In this document: positions 19,379 to 32,388 of the stretch, in pieces
Numbering within the stretch: position 1 is the first letter of the stretch
How the letters are laid out: the number at the start of each line of letters is the position of its first letter
The notes under the pieces: generated by a model
Told to the model about the DNA's origin: nothing
What the model saw: the letters and a program-made list of their open reading frames with translations, nothing else
The model's database searches: none
Made by a program: the position numbers and the translations under genes
Source of the DNA: an uncultured Acetobacteraceae bacterium
Lineage (GTDB): Bacteria > Pseudomonadota > Alphaproteobacteria > Acetobacterales > Acetobacteraceae
Reading direction: 5' to 3'
NCBI GenBank assembly: GCA_937873095.1
Contig: CALMVI010000108.1
Location: 1-50,056, forward strand
Length of the DNA: 50,056 nt

Positions 19379-21279
19379 TCGTTCGGCTGGAGGACCAGTC
19401 CCATCACCACGTTCGGCCGCACCACGGGCTTGGCGGCGTCGCGCACCGCGGTCGCATACATCTGCACGTAGTCGTCGCGAAGCGCCCTGGTCAGGCCCTC
19501 GCGCGCCTGGCTCAGTCCGGCGGTGTCCGCGCGCGGGTCGGGCGGGATCACCTGGGCGAGCTGGGCGACGACGAACCCCGCATTGGTCTCGATCATCGTC
19601 GCCTCGTTGGGGGCCAGGGTGAACAGCCGCTGCGACAGCTCAGCCGGCACGCCCGGCTGCGGCCGTCCGCGGGCCAGCGGCGGTGTCCTGGCAACCTGCC
19701 TGCCGCTGCCCCAGGCGGCGTTGGCCAGGCTCTGCCCGGACTTGACCAGGGTCAGGATGTGCGCGGCTTCGGTTTCCTGGGTGTGGTGCACCTGGTCGGC
19801 GCGCCAGTCGGCCAGCACCTGGTCGCGCACCTGGTCGAAAGGTTTCCTCGCGGGCTTGGTGACGCTGTCCACCGCGACGGCGAACCAGGTATGCGACGGG
19901 CCCTCGATGGGCGTGATGGCGTCGCCGGGGTTCGTCTTGAACGCGGCGTCGATGATGGCCTGCCTGGCGTCCGGCGCGGCGGGGATCGGCGCAGGCGAGC
20001 CGTCGGGGGTGTGTCCCTGGGCGTCCAGCGTTCCGGCGGCACCCGTGGCGCCGAGATCGGCGGGGACCTCGTCTATCTTGGCCCCGCCGGCGAACAGGTC
20101 CTGCAGCTTCTGGGCGCGCGCGTCGATCAGGTCGGCGGCGCGCTCCGCTGCCAGCTTGGCGCGCACCCCGTCCCCGACTGCGCCGAAATCGGGGTTGCGC
20201 GCGGGGGTGATGGAGGCGACCCGCAGCACGTAGGTGCCGAGCGGCTCCACCACAGGCCCGACCACGGCGCCGGATGCGGCGGAGAATGCGGCGCGGGCCA
20301 GTTCGGGCGAGGGCACCTGTTCCTGGGTGGCGTCGTCCAGCGGCACCGCAGTGGCGCCTGCCTTCTTCGCCGCGTCCTGCATGGCGTCCCACCCGGCGCC
20401 CGCCCGCCACTGCGCGGCAAGCGTTGCGGCCACGTTGGCCGAACCCGTGGTGATCACCTGGATCGAGCGTTTTTCGGGCGAGACGTACTCGGCCTTGTGC
20501 TGGGCGAACCAGGCGCGCTGGTCGGCCTCGGACACATCGAGGCTGCGGCCGATGCTGTCGGGCGACAGGATCACCGCCTTGACGTGGCGGTACTCCGGCG
20601 AGGTGTAGCGGGCGGGGTTGTTGTCGTAGAAGCGGCGCAGCACCGCCTCGGGCGGGGCAGGGGGCAGCGGCTGGCCGGCAAACGGCAGGGTCAGCGTGTC
20701 GGCGGTGCGGTGCTCGCCCAGGTATTTGTGAATCATGCCGGTCAGCAGCTCCGATGGCTGGCCGGCGGCGCCCACGGTCTGCAGCAGCTGGTTGCGCGCC
20801 ACGTCCTCGCGGATCAGGTCGAGGAAGCGCGCTTCGGTCATGGTGTTGTTGGCAAGCACCTGCAGCAGCACGCGCCGGTCGAACGTGCCGCCGGCGCCCT
20901 GGAACTCGGGCATCGCGAACACGGCCTGGCGCACCTGCTCGTCCGGCACGGCGATGCCCAGGCGCGTCACCTCGCCGGCCAGCGCCTGCTGGGTCACCAG
21001 CCGGTCGAGCGTCTGCTGCGCCACCTGGAACTTCACTTCCGTGGGCACCTGCGAGGGATCCGGCAGGCGCTCGGACTCACGGCGCAGGCTGGCCTGATAC
21101 TCGGCCATGAACGCCTGCGGCGTGATGTCGTGCCCGCGCACGGTGGCGACCGCAGTGCTGCCCGCGCCGATGTTGCGGACCACGTCGGCGACGCCCCAGC
21201 TGGCGAAGCTGGCGCCGAGAAGGACCAGCAGCAGCCTGGCGGGCCAGGTGTTCACGATTTTTCTGAAGGCGGCGAGCAT
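19375..21279 (-). CDS. ppiD: PpiD-type peptidyl-prolyl isomerase / periplasmic chaperone
   Basis: A 634-residue membrane-anchored SurA/PpiD-family protein. It begins MLAAFRKIVNTWPARLLLVLLGASFASWGVADV, a short cytoplasmic tail followed by one membrane segment (about 15-33). A SurA-like N-terminal domain follows (RGHDITPQAFMAEYQASLRRE..., LVTQQALAGEVTRLGIAVPDEQVR), then a divergent parvulin-like domain in the middle and a C-terminal helical part. Known role: helps outer-membrane and periplasmic proteins fold as they leave the Sec translocon. The frame extends 27 codons upstream, but only MLAAFRK gives the membrane anchor directly. It is coupled to trpE by a 4-bp overlap and divergent from tpiA. 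Confidence 0.9.
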   Translation of the reverse strand: MLAAFRKIVNTWPARLLLVLLGASFASWGVADVVRNIGAGSTAVATVRGHDITPQAFMAEYQASLRRESERLPDPSQVPTEVKFQVAQQTLDRLVTQQALAGEVTRLGIAVPDEQVRQAVFAMPEFQGAGGTFDRRVLLQVLANNTMTEARFLDLIREDVARNQLLQTVGAAGQPSELLTGMIHKYLGEHRTADTLTLPFAGQPLPPAPPEAVLRRFYDNNPARYTSPEYRHVKAVILSPDSIGRSLDVSEADQRAWFAQHKAEYVSPEKRSIQVITTGSANVAATLAAQWRAGAGWDAMQDAAKKAGATAVPLDDATQEQVPSPELARAAFSAASGAVVGPVVEPLGTYVLRVASITPARNPDFGAVGDGVRAKLAAERAADLIDARAQKLQDLFAGGAKIDEVPADLGATGAAGTLDAQGHTPDGSPAPIPAAPDARQAIIDAAFKTNPGDAITPIEGPSHTWFAVAVDSVTKPARKPFDQVRDQVLADWRADQVHHTQETEAAHILTLVKSGQSLANAAWGSGRQVARTPPLARGRPQPGVPAELSQRLFTLAPNEATMIETNAGFVVAQLAQVIPPDPRADTAGLSQAREGLTRALRDDYVQMYATAVRDAAKPVVRPNVVMGLVLQPNE

Positions 21280-21360
21280 TCCTTCAGCATAGTCGGGGAC
21301 GCCCAGGGGTTCCACCCCCGGCGGCCGCGGGCAAAGGCGGCTGGCGAGCAGCTTCGCCAC

Positions 21361-21393
21361 TCAGACTGATTCCAGTCCGAATGATACTGCTCT
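21361..21393. repeat. palindromic repeat, copy B, upstream of tpiA
   Basis: Between the divergent ppiD and tpiA genes. The plus strand reads TCAGACTG-ATTC-CAGTCCGA, an 8-bp inverted repeat with one mismatch, followed by ATGATACTGCTCTAA. The arrangement matches copy A (CAGACTGATT..CAGTC..ATGAT.CTGC) and, read on the minus strand (AGAGCAGTATC...GAATC), copy C. It lies 32 bp before the tpiA start and could affect either promoter. Confidence 0.7.
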
Positions 21394-21424
21394 AAGCAAG
21401 GCCGTCCTTTGAACCTTCGGGAGC

Positions 21425-22159
21425 GTGGTCTTGCGGCAGCTGGTGGCGGGCAACTGGAAGATGAACGGGTCCTGCCGGCAGGCTGCGACACTGGCCGAGG
21501 CGCTGCGCGGGGAGGCTGGCCTGGCCTGCGACCTGCTGGTCTGTCCGCCCTTCACCCTGATCGACCGGGTCGCCGGCCTGTTGCTGCACACGCCGGTGGC
21601 CGTGGGCGGCCAGGACTGCCACGCCCAGGCGCAGGGCGCCCACACCGGCGACATCTCCGCCGAGATGCTGGCCGAGCTCGGCTGCAGCGCCGTGATCGTC
21701 GGCCATTCGGAGCGGCGGCAGGATCATGGCGAGACCGATGCCGAGGTCCAGGCCAAGGTGCGGGCGGCCGTGCGCGCCGGACTGACGCCGATCGTCTGCG
21801 TGGGGGAAACCCAGGCGCAGCGCGATGCCGGGCAGGAGGTGGCGGTGGTGCGCGGCCAGCTTGCCGCCAGCCTCCCCCACGATTTCGCGGGCGTGGTCGC
21901 CTACGAGCCGATCTGGGCCATCGGCACCGGACGCACGCCCACAAGCGACGACGTCGAGACCGTGCACCGGCACGTGCGCGCGGCGCTTGTCGAGCGTCTC
22001 GGCCAAGGCGGTCGTTCGGTTCGCATCCTCTACGGCGGCTCGGTCAAGCCGGACAACGCCGCCGAGCTGCTTCGCGTGCCTGAGGTGGGCGGCGCGCTGG
22101 TGGGCGGCGCGTCGCTGTCGGCCGACAGCTTCCTGGCGATCGCCCGGGCGGCGGCCTAG
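21425..22159 (+). CDS. tpiA: triose-phosphate isomerase
   Basis: A 244-residue TIM-barrel triose-phosphate isomerase of normal length, interconverting dihydroxyacetone phosphate and glyceraldehyde 3-phosphate. The catalytic residues are visible: Lys12 in GNWKMNG, His94 in IVGHSERR and Glu161 in [11 protein letters not shown]. The phosphate-binding [12 protein letters not shown] follows. The start is GTG at 21425. It is bracketed by palindromic repeats (copies B and C), begins the plus-strand tpiA-secG-(FAD protein)-pyrG block, and is divergent from ppiD. Confidence 0.97.
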   Translation: MVLRQLVAGNWKMNGSCRQAATLAEALRGEAGLACDLLVCPPFTLIDRVAGLLLHTPVAVGGQDCHAQAQGAHTGDISAEMLAELGCSAVIVGHSERRQDHGETDAEVQAKVRAAVRAGLTPIVCVGETQAQRDAGQEVAVVRGQLAASLPHDFAGVVAYEPIWAIGTGRTPTSDDVETVHRHVRAALVERLGQGGRSVRILYGGSVKPDNAAELLRVPEVGGALVGGASLSADSFLAIARAAA

Positions 22160-22173
22160 GCCGTAGAGCAGAT

Positions 22174-22201
22174 CCCGATCAGACGGAATCGTCTGATCGG
22201 G
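22174..22201. repeat. palindromic repeat, copy C, downstream of tpiA
   Basis: CCCGATCAGAC at 22174-22184 pairs with its complement at 22191-22201; one further G-C pair closes the 4-nt loop GAAT, giving a 12-bp stem. It is preceded by TAGAGCAGAT (22164-22173) and followed by GGATGCTC (22205-22212), which together form an outer broken complement (AGAGCA...TGCTC). It lies 14 bp after the tpiA stop codon and could end or stabilise the tpiA transcript. Confidence 0.85.
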
Positions 22202-22224
22202 TGAGGATGCTCGCAAGACAACAA

Positions 22225-22270
22225 GCCAGAGCCTGTGGAGTGAACGCAAGTGAACGAAACATGCTCTGGC
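22225..22270. repeat. second inverted repeat upstream of secG
   Basis: GCCAGAGC at 22225-22232 is repeated in reverse complement at 22263-22270 with a 30-nt interior containing two GAAC sequences. It follows copy C directly and may be part of the same composite element. It occupies the tpiA-secG gap before the secG start at 22333. Confidence 0.6.
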
Positions 22271-22332
22271 GCTTTGCATCCGCACCCCGCTTCTGTAGAA
22301 GCCGCGCTTTCACCCGAGAGCCAATCTCCCAG

Positions 22333-22712
22333 ATGAACGCGTTGCTGACCCTGACCCCCGTGCTGCGCGTGCTGCACCTGTTCGTGACGCTGGCGATGAT
22401 CGGCGTGGTGCTGATCCAGCGCAGCGAAGGCGGGGGCTTAGGCATCGGCTCGACCCAGGGCATGGGTTCGTTCATGACCGGGCGCGGCACGGCAAACCTT
22501 CTGACCCGCACCACCGCCATCCTGGCCGCGCTGTTCTTCGCCATCTCGCTCAGCCTGGCCCTGCTCAACAAGGGCACCAGCGGCGTCGGCCGCAGCATAC
22601 TGACGCTGCCTGCCCCTGTCCCAGGCGCAAGCGTGCCTGCCGGTCCGCGCGCCACCGTCGTCCCCGCCAAGCCGGCCGCCCCCGCCAAGCCCGCGCCGCA
22701 GGTCCCCACGCA

Positions 22713-22716
<4 letters not shown>
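22333..22716 (+). CDS. secG: preprotein translocase subunit SecG
   Basis: A 127-residue SecG. It has two membrane helices: about residues 8-25 (LRVLHLFVTLAMIGVVLIQRSEGGGLG, including the conserved LIQRSEGGG loop) and about 54-73 (TTAILAALFFAISLSLALLNK), followed by a Pro/Ala-rich C-terminal tail ending in repeated PAKPAAPAKPAP units. SecG associates with SecYE and supports SecA-driven protein export. The frame is open 44 codons upstream through a repeat region; the ATG at 22333 gives the usual SecG start. Its stop overlaps the TTG start of the next gene. Confidence 0.93.
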
Positions 22717-25687
<2,971 letters not shown>

Positions 25688-25702
25688 TCGTCGCCTGCCT
25701 GG

Positions 25703-28648
25703 CTACAGCCGGGTGATCGTCAGCCTGAACGCCTCCAGCGGCGCCTTGGAAGCGGTCTGGCACACCGTTCCCCCCAGCACCGGCCCGATCACCGTGCCGT
25801 CCACGAAACGTGCGTGGCAGACCACCTCCACCGGGACGGACCCGGTCGCCGCAGCGGTGATGCAGAGGCCGAGGATCGGCCTGTTGGCGCCCCTGGTTCC
25901 GACGAAGCCGCCCGGTTCGGCAGCCTCCGACAGGGTGCCGTCGGCCAGCACCGCCTGCCAGGTGATGGCCGCGCCCGCCAGGTCGGGGCCGAGGAACAGC
26001 GCGAACCCCTCGATGGCAAGGGTGCTGCCGGGCAGGCCGTTCCAGCCGTCGGCTCGGGTGGTCATGTCGCCACGCTGCTGCACGTGGCACACGACATGCG
26101 TGTCCGGCGTGCGGCGCCTGACCGCCGCCATCGGTCTGGGCGCCGGGCGCAGCGGCCCGACCGCCTCGCCGGACAGGCTTGCGGCGTAAAGCTTGAGCAG
26201 CATGGCGGTGTAGAGCTGTGCGCTGGACCGGCTGAGATAGCTGCGTGCGAAGTCGCGGCCGTTCATCGCGATGCGCTCGAACACCTCCGGCGCGAGTGCC
26301 TCCTGCGCCATGATCCAGGCGACGTCGCCATCCTCGCGGACCGGCACGAAATGCTGCCAGGGCTGCAGCCCTGAGAAATAGTGGAGCACGTCGTTGGACT
26401 CGTATTTCAGCAGCACGCTGGAACTCAGCAGCGCGATCGCGACGCGCGAGCAGGTGGCGCCGTTGCCGTCCATGGAAATGATGAAGCGTCGGACGAGCTG
26501 TTCGCTCCACGGCATGTACTCCGTCTGGCAGAACGGCTGCTCGCGGAGGATCGCCTCAGCCTGCGGCGTCGTGCACTGCACGATGTCCGGCAGCCGGAAA
26601 TCGACGTCCGGGCTCCCGGTGAAATACGCGGCCGCGCGCAACCTGGGCAGCGACAGGCTGCGGGCGATCTCCGGCGTGATGAGCCCGCCGGTGGTGCCGC
26701 CGGCAAACACCGCCTCGCGGGTCTTGCTGGTATAGGAGCGCGCGTCCTCGTAGCCGGGCGCCTCGTAGAAATCGTTGTTCAGCAGGTCGATGTCGGGCAG
26801 CAGGATGGTGGATGCGCCGATCTCCTTCTGGAAACCGAAGACCGGCACGGATTCCTTCGACGTCACCTTGTCGCCGACGCCGACGCAGATGGTCGTTTCG
26901 AAATCGTCGGGCAGCATCGGCGCTACCGACTCGAAGAAGCGCAGGTAGCGCTGCGCGCGGTCCTTCTGCAGGTCGTCCGGCGCCGCCTCGGCCGGCTTGT
27001 CCTCCAGGCGGACGCTGCCGCCGGCGAAGTGGAACAGGCACGCCCAGCGCGCATTCGCGTTCAGCGCGCCGAACCGGCGAGCGGCTGCGTCCTTGCTCAC
27101 AGGGCTGCGGTGCCAGTGCGCCATCTCGCGCATCGCCCAGCCGGTCAGGACGCTGTGCCGCAACCGGTTTCGTTCGGCGTCGGCCATCGCGTCGCGCAGG
27201 CCTTTGACCGGCGCCGCCGCGATCTTCTCCGGTGCCGCGGCATGCGCCGCAATCGTGCGGGCCAGAAGCTCGGCGTCGGCGGCATCGCCGAACCCCTCTC
27301 CGTCCATGCGCGAGATCGGCTGCAGCTCGTAGAGCGTGTGGCCGCCTCGGCGTGAAACCGCCGAAAGCAGCGGCACCGCCAGCCCCGGATCGGGCGGCTG
27401 CACCGCGACATGCAGCAGGGTGGCGTTGGCGGTCCTCTCGTCCAGCAACGTTGCCAACGCCGCAAACTCATCGCCCGAACCGGGCGCGACCGGTGCCACC
27501 TGCACGAACAGCTTTGCCTCCGGCGAGGCCAGCACGTCGCGGAAACGGCCCACGCAGGCTTCGGTGTCGCGGTAATCGGCCTCGCGCGTCGGATCGCTGT
27601 CGTTGAACACGCGCGCGATGCCGTATTCGCGAGCATAGAATGCGTGCGCGCAGCCGTCTTCCGGCTCTCCTTCGCCGCCCTGTCCGGTCAGGCTGCTGTA
27701 CTGCGAACGGTCCAGAAGCACCAAGAAATCGGTCTGCAGGCAGTGCCGCACCATCGCGGGCGTCGTGGCCAGCCAGTCGAACGGCATCGGCGGCTGGTCC
27801 AGCCCGATCCGGCGCAGCGTGTAGGCGACGATGCAGCCGGTTCCGAGCGCCACGACGGGCTGGGCGATTGCCGGCCAGCCCGTCCCCGTCTCCGGCGGTG
27901 GCGCCGCCTCGGTGGCGGCCGGCCGCTTGCGCTCGATCAGGTCCTCGAGCCCCGCCGGCCCGCGCTCCAGCAGGAAGGCCACGTCCTGCTCCAGCTCCGC
28001 CTGCTCGGGCTCCTGGCCGGCAAGCTGGCGGTGGACGGCCAGCGCCAGGGTTTGCGCGGTCCGCCGCGCGCGGACCGCCCATTGCGCGTTACGCACCAGC
28101 GCCGATCCCTCCGGCCGCGCCAGCACCAGCTCGACCGTGCCGTCTGGCGATGGCAGGCTGACGCGCTCGCCCGGCGCCTCGGGCCAGGGCAGGATCCGGG
28201 CCAGTTCCACCCTGTCGGCGCCGATGTGCAGCGTGCGCCCTGCCACCAGCTGGATCTCGGAACGGCGCAGCACTCGCCGCGACGACTGCCTGATCCATCG
28301 CTGCGAGAGCAGATGGGTCAGGAACGCCAGGTCCTGTGCGGCGAGCGGAAGGAACGTCTCCCAGGGGTGGGCTTCGGGCCGGTCGAACGCCATCCGCGGC
28401 GTGTGCGCCTCGGCGCACAGGAACCGGCCGTAGCGGTTCAGGCTGACCACCCGCCCGTCCTGCGAGCCGTGCACGGCGATGATGCCGAGCGCAGGGCTCG
28501 TCTGCCGGCTGCCTTCCGGCCGGCGCTCGCTGACGTCCACGTCGAGCGGGGCCGCGTCGGGTTCGGTCAGCGGCAGCTTGGCGTGCACCAGTCCGCCGCC
28601 GCCGGCGCGCAGACAGACGATGGTGCCGTGCCAGGTCAGAAGCAGCAT
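25703..28648 (-). CDS. multidomain GT90-type glycosyltransferase with DUF1796 and ChW-like repeats
   Basis: A 981-residue protein with no signal peptide or membrane segment. Regions by residue: 1-100 resembles a beta-trefoil (LLLTWHGTIVCL and VVSLNRYGRFLCAEA, fascin-like); 265-440 resembles the DUF1796 papain-like family (ALGTGCIVAYTLRRIG with Cys272, then MPFDWL); about 555-825 matches GT90/CAP10 glycosyltransferases (FAGGTTGG at 648-655, MDGNGATCSR at 726-735, LQPWQHFVPV at 761-770); 850-981 holds three roughly 45-residue modules like ChW repeats (for example HVVCHVQQRGD...GLPGSTLAIEGFALFL). GT90 members transfer xylose, glucose or mannose to polysaccharides or proteins, so a role in surface glycan synthesis is plausible but unproven. 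The preferred ATG is 28648; a longer frame starts at 28729. It stands alone on the minus strand between pyrG and eno. Confidence 0.75.
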   Translation of the reverse strand: MLLLTWHGTIVCLRAGGGGLVHAKLPLTEPDAAPLDVDVSERRPEGSRQTSPALGIIAVHGSQDGRVVSLNRYGRFLCAEAHTPRMAFDRPEAHPWETFLPLAAQDLAFLTHLLSQRWIRQSSRRVLRRSEIQLVAGRTLHIGADRVELARILPWPEAPGERVSLPSPDGTVELVLARPEGSALVRNAQWAVRARRTAQTLALAVHRQLAGQEPEQAELEQDVAFLLERGPAGLEDLIERKRPAATEAAPPPETGTGWPAIAQPVVALGTGCIVAYTLRRIGLDQPPMPFDWLATTPAMVRHCLQTDFLVLLDRSQYSSLTGQGGEGEPEDGCAHAFYAREYGIARVFNDSDPTREADYRDTEACVGRFRDVLASPEAKLFVQVAPVAPGSGDEFAALATLLDERTANATLLHVAVQPPDPGLAVPLLSAVSRRGGHTLYELQPISRMDGEGFGDAADAELLARTIAAHAAAPEKIAAAPVKGLRDAMADAERNRLRHSVLTGWAMREMAHWHRSPVSKDAAARRFGALNANARWACLFHFAGGSVRLEDKPAEAAPDDLQKDRAQRYLRFFESVAPMLPDDFETTICVGVGDKVTSKESVPVFGFQKEIGASTILLPDIDLLNNDFYEAPGYEDARSYTSKTREAVFAGGTTGGLITPEIARSLSLPRLRAAAYFTGSPDVDFRLPDIVQCTTPQAEAILREQPFCQTEYMPWSEQLVRRFIISMDGNGATCSRVAIALLSSSVLLKYESNDVLHYFSGLQPWQHFVPVREDGDVAWIMAQEALAPEVFERIAMNGRDFARSYLSRSSAQLYTAMLLKLYAASLSGEAVGPLRPAPRPMAAVRRRTPDTHVVCHVQQRGDMTTRADGWNGLPGSTLAIEGFALFLGPDLAGAAITWQAVLADGTLSEAAEPGGFVGTRGANRPILGLCITAAATGSVPVEVVCHARFVDGTVIGPVLGGTVCQTASKAPLEAFRLTITRL

Positions 28649-28651
28649 TGA

Positions 28652-30178
<1,527 letters not shown>

Positions 30179-30242
30179 AGCTTCGTCACGCAACCGGCGC
30201 GCCCCCGCATCGTTTCACGTCCACACATACGGAGTGACGAGC

Positions 30243-30428
30243 ATGGTTGACGAGAACCGGGTGACGGGCGCGCTGCATCAGGCAGAGGGTGCCGTGAAGG
30301 AAGGTTTCGGCAAGGTGACCGGCGACAAGAAGACCGAAGCCGAGGGCGCAGCGGAAAAGGCCGGCGGCAAGGTCGAGAACACGGTCGGCGGCGTGAAGGA
30401 CACGGCGCGGGACGCGCTCAACAAGTAG
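30243..30428 (+). CDS. CsbD family stress-response protein
   Basis: A 61-residue hydrophilic, Lys/Glu/Ala/Gly-rich protein starting MVDENRVTGALHQAEGAVKEGFGKVTGDKKTEAEGAAEKA, which matches the small CsbD-like family often induced by general stress. It is predicted mostly helical and disordered, with no enzyme motif. GGAGTGACGAGC precedes the ATG. It lies 65 bp after eno on the same strand and may be co-transcribed or have its own promoter. A hairpin follows the gene. Confidence 0.88.
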   Translation: MVDENRVTGALHQAEGAVKEGFGKVTGDKKTEAEGAAEKAGGKVENTVGGVKDTARDALNK

Positions 30429-30441
30429 GTCTAACGATCGG

Positions 30442-30481
30442 GCAGACGTGACCGTCGGCAGCTAGCCCCAGTCACGTCTGC
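30442..30481 (+). terminator. candidate transcription terminator hairpin after the csbD-like gene
   Basis: GCAGACGTGAC (30442-30452) and its exact complement (30471-30481) form an 11-bp stem with an 18-nt loop. It lies 13 bp downstream of the CsbD-like gene and before the convergent PEP-CTERM gene. No T-run follows, so it may be a processing or stabilising hairpin instead. Confidence 0.6.
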
Positions 30482-30514
30482 GATCGATCGGCGCGCCGGC
30501 CGCAATACAGGATG

Positions 30515-31174
30515 TTATGCGGGCGGCGTGGCAAAGCGACGAAGACCTGCCAGGCTTACCAGACCGAGTACAAACACACCCAGCGTCGCTGGCTCCGGCA
30601 CTCCCACCGGGTTTCCGTTGATGGTAAATTCCAACTCAGCCGGCGGCCCGCAGCATTCCCCGTATTCGAGAGTGAAGGAATACAGCCCCGCAGCCTTTGT
30701 GTTGTCCACCATAAAGGGCGTGTTGGTGAAAGACGTGGGACCACCATCCGACAGCGTGTAGTTGATGCCGGGTATCTTCAGCACCACACCGTCGTCGTGA
30801 CCCACGATAAAGCTGTTTTCACCTGCCTCGAGATAGGTTTGCGCGGTCAGCACGGTAATTGTGTTGTCGATGGTCGCGTCAGCGCTGAAACCGTTTTTCT
30901 CGTTGGTGAAGCCGGTAAATCCGGACCTCCCGGCATTAGTGAAGAAATCCAGCGTCGATCCATCGTTCTCGCTGTCAAAGAAGATGTTGCCGACCGTGAA
31001 ACTTGCCGAGCCTTGCGACTTGTTGATGTCGGCAGTGAGATTGCCCGTCAGCGCCCCCGCATCGGCCTGGTTTTGGTAGACGATACCCATGACCGAAGCG
31101 TTCGCCGGTGATCGTAGCGATGCAACACTTCCTCCAGCCAAGCTCACAACTGTCAGTAGAATTACTCTCCTCAT
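30515..31174 (-). CDS. second PEP-CTERM sorting domain protein, secreted
   Basis: A 219-residue exported protein. A signal peptide (MRRVILLTVVSLAGGSVASLRSPANA) is followed by a beta-rich body with several Gly/Asp-rich turns, including LEAGENSFIVGHDDGVVLKI, reminiscent of a PA14-like fold. The C-terminus is a PEP-CTERM tail: VGVPEPATLGVFVLGLVSLAGL plus Arg-Arg. The codon use is clearly less G+C-rich than the surroundings, suggesting a separate origin. A GAGG site precedes the ATG at 31174; a GTG one codon upstream is an alternative. No exosortase is nearby. It converges with the CsbD-like gene. Confidence 0.85.
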   Translation of the reverse strand: MRRVILLTVVSLAGGSVASLRSPANASVMGIVYQNQADAGALTGNLTADINKSQGSASFTVGNIFFDSENDGSTLDFFTNAGRSGFTGFTNEKNGFSADATIDNTITVLTAQTYLEAGENSFIVGHDDGVVLKIPGINYTLSDGGPTSFTNTPFMVDNTKAAGLYSFTLEYGECCGPPAELEFTINGNPVGVPEPATLGVFVLGLVSLAGLRRFATPPA

Positions 31175-31534
31175 CACTGAACCTCAAAGTTGTATTTGTT
31201 AACGAAATACCAGATATAGAGTATTCTACCGTTTCCGAAAGTCGATACTTGGACGTCATCCTCACGAAAATGTCATACGACTCCCGGATCGATGTCAGGA
31301 GCGTCTATCCGTCTCCTGACTGTCTTCATGATCGTCCGGCCGGTCACCGGCGCAGATCCCATCGAAACTTGTCAAAGCTCCCGCGATCCGTCATATCCCG
31401 CCCGCCGGCGCCGTTGCCGGCAAATTCACACGCGGGGCACTTTCCTGGGGGCAACCCTATGAATCCGGTGCCGCAAGGCCACCCCCGCGGAGGCTCAACC
31501 GGACTCTCGCTCCCAGGATAAGGACCCGCCACCC
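31175..31534. other. 360-bp divergent intergenic region upstream of rpsB
   Basis: The stretch next to the PEP-CTERM gene (to about 31310) is A/T-rich (including CAGATATAGAGTATTC), and from about 31320 the base composition returns to G+C-rich. It should hold the promoter of the PEP-CTERM gene on one side and the promoter and leader of rpsB on the other; TAAGGAC at 31519-31525 is the rpsB ribosome-binding site. No gene, tRNA or clear riboswitch was seen. Known bacterial rpsB leaders bind S2 for autoregulation, but I cannot identify such a fold here. Confidence 0.5.
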
Positions 31535-32374
31535 ATGGCGATGCCAGATTTTTCACTGCGCCAGCTGCTCGAGGCCGGCGTGCATTTCGGTCACCACACC
31601 CGTCGCTGGAACCCGCGCATGTCGCCGTTCCTGTTCGGCGTGCGCAACCAGGTCCACATCATCGACCTGCAGCAGACCGTGCCCATGCTGGACCGCGCGC
31701 TGCGTGCGGTGCGCGACGTGACCGCAGGGGGCGGCCGCGTGCTGTTCGTGGGCACCAAGCGGGCGGCCGCCGAATACGTGGCCGACAGTGCCCGCAAATG
31801 CGGCCAGTACTACGTCAACCACCGCTGGCTGGGCGGCATGCTCACCAACTGGAAGACCATCACCGGCAGCATCAAGCGCCTGCGCCAGATCGACGAGCTG
31901 CTCGGCGGCGACACCCAGGGCCTCACCAAGAAAGAGGTGCTGGAGATGACCCGCGACCGCGACAAGCTGGAGCGGTCGCTCGGCGGCATCAAGGAAATGG
32001 GCGGGCTGCCCGACATCCTGTTCATCATCGACACCAACAAGGAGAAGCTGGCCGTCGAGGAGGCCAACAAGCTGGGCATCCCGGTCATCGCCGTGCTGGA
32101 CAGCAACTCGGACCCGCAGGGCATCACCTACCCTGTCCCCGGCAACGACGACGCCATACGCGCCATCACGCTGTACTGCGACCTGGTCGCCGGCGCGGTG
32201 CTGGACGGGATCAGCCAGGAGCTGCAGGCATCCGGCCAGGACATCGGCGCTGCTGACGAACTGCCGCCAAGCCACGAGCCTGCGCCGCATCACGGGCTGG
32301 CGCTCGCCGAGGCGGAGCCGGACGTGGCCGATCCGGAGCTTGAGGCTGCCATGGGTGCGCCGGCGGCATTTTAG
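31535..32374 (+). CDS. rpsB: 30S ribosomal protein S2
   Basis: A 279-residue S2. It starts [29 protein letters not shown] and contains [105 protein letters not shown]. The final 45 residues form an acidic, Pro/Ala-rich tail that is longer than in E. coli. TAAGGAC precedes the ATG. It heads the long plus-strand translation and envelope gene run, and is followed by tsf after a 65-bp spacer with an A/T-rich hairpin. Confidence 0.97.
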   Translation: MAMPDFSLRQLLEAGVHFGHHTRRWNPRMSPFLFGVRNQVHIIDLQQTVPMLDRALRAVRDVTAGGGRVLFVGTKRAAAEYVADSARKCGQYYVNHRWLGGMLTNWKTITGSIKRLRQIDELLGGDTQGLTKKEVLEMTRDRDKLERSLGGIKEMGGLPDILFIIDTNKEKLAVEEANKLGIPVIAVLDSNSDPQGITYPVPGNDDAIRAITLYCDLVAGAVLDGISQELQASGQDIGAADELPPSHEPAPHHGLALAEAEPDVADPELEAAMGAPAAF

Positions 32375-32388
32375 ACAGAAAGTAAGAT

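Noticed and set aside
22242-22255. GAAC...GAAC pair that resembles a LexA operator
   Set aside because: The spacer is six bases, not the required seven, and it lies inside a repeated element rather than at an SOS gene.
30442-30481. Intrinsic terminator of the classical type
   Set aside because: The stem is good but the loop is 18 nt and no T-run follows, so I list it only as a candidate.
31175-31534. An S2-binding leader or other riboswitch before rpsB
   Set aside because: Some short complementary segments exist, but none matches a fold I know; the idea needs covariance data.
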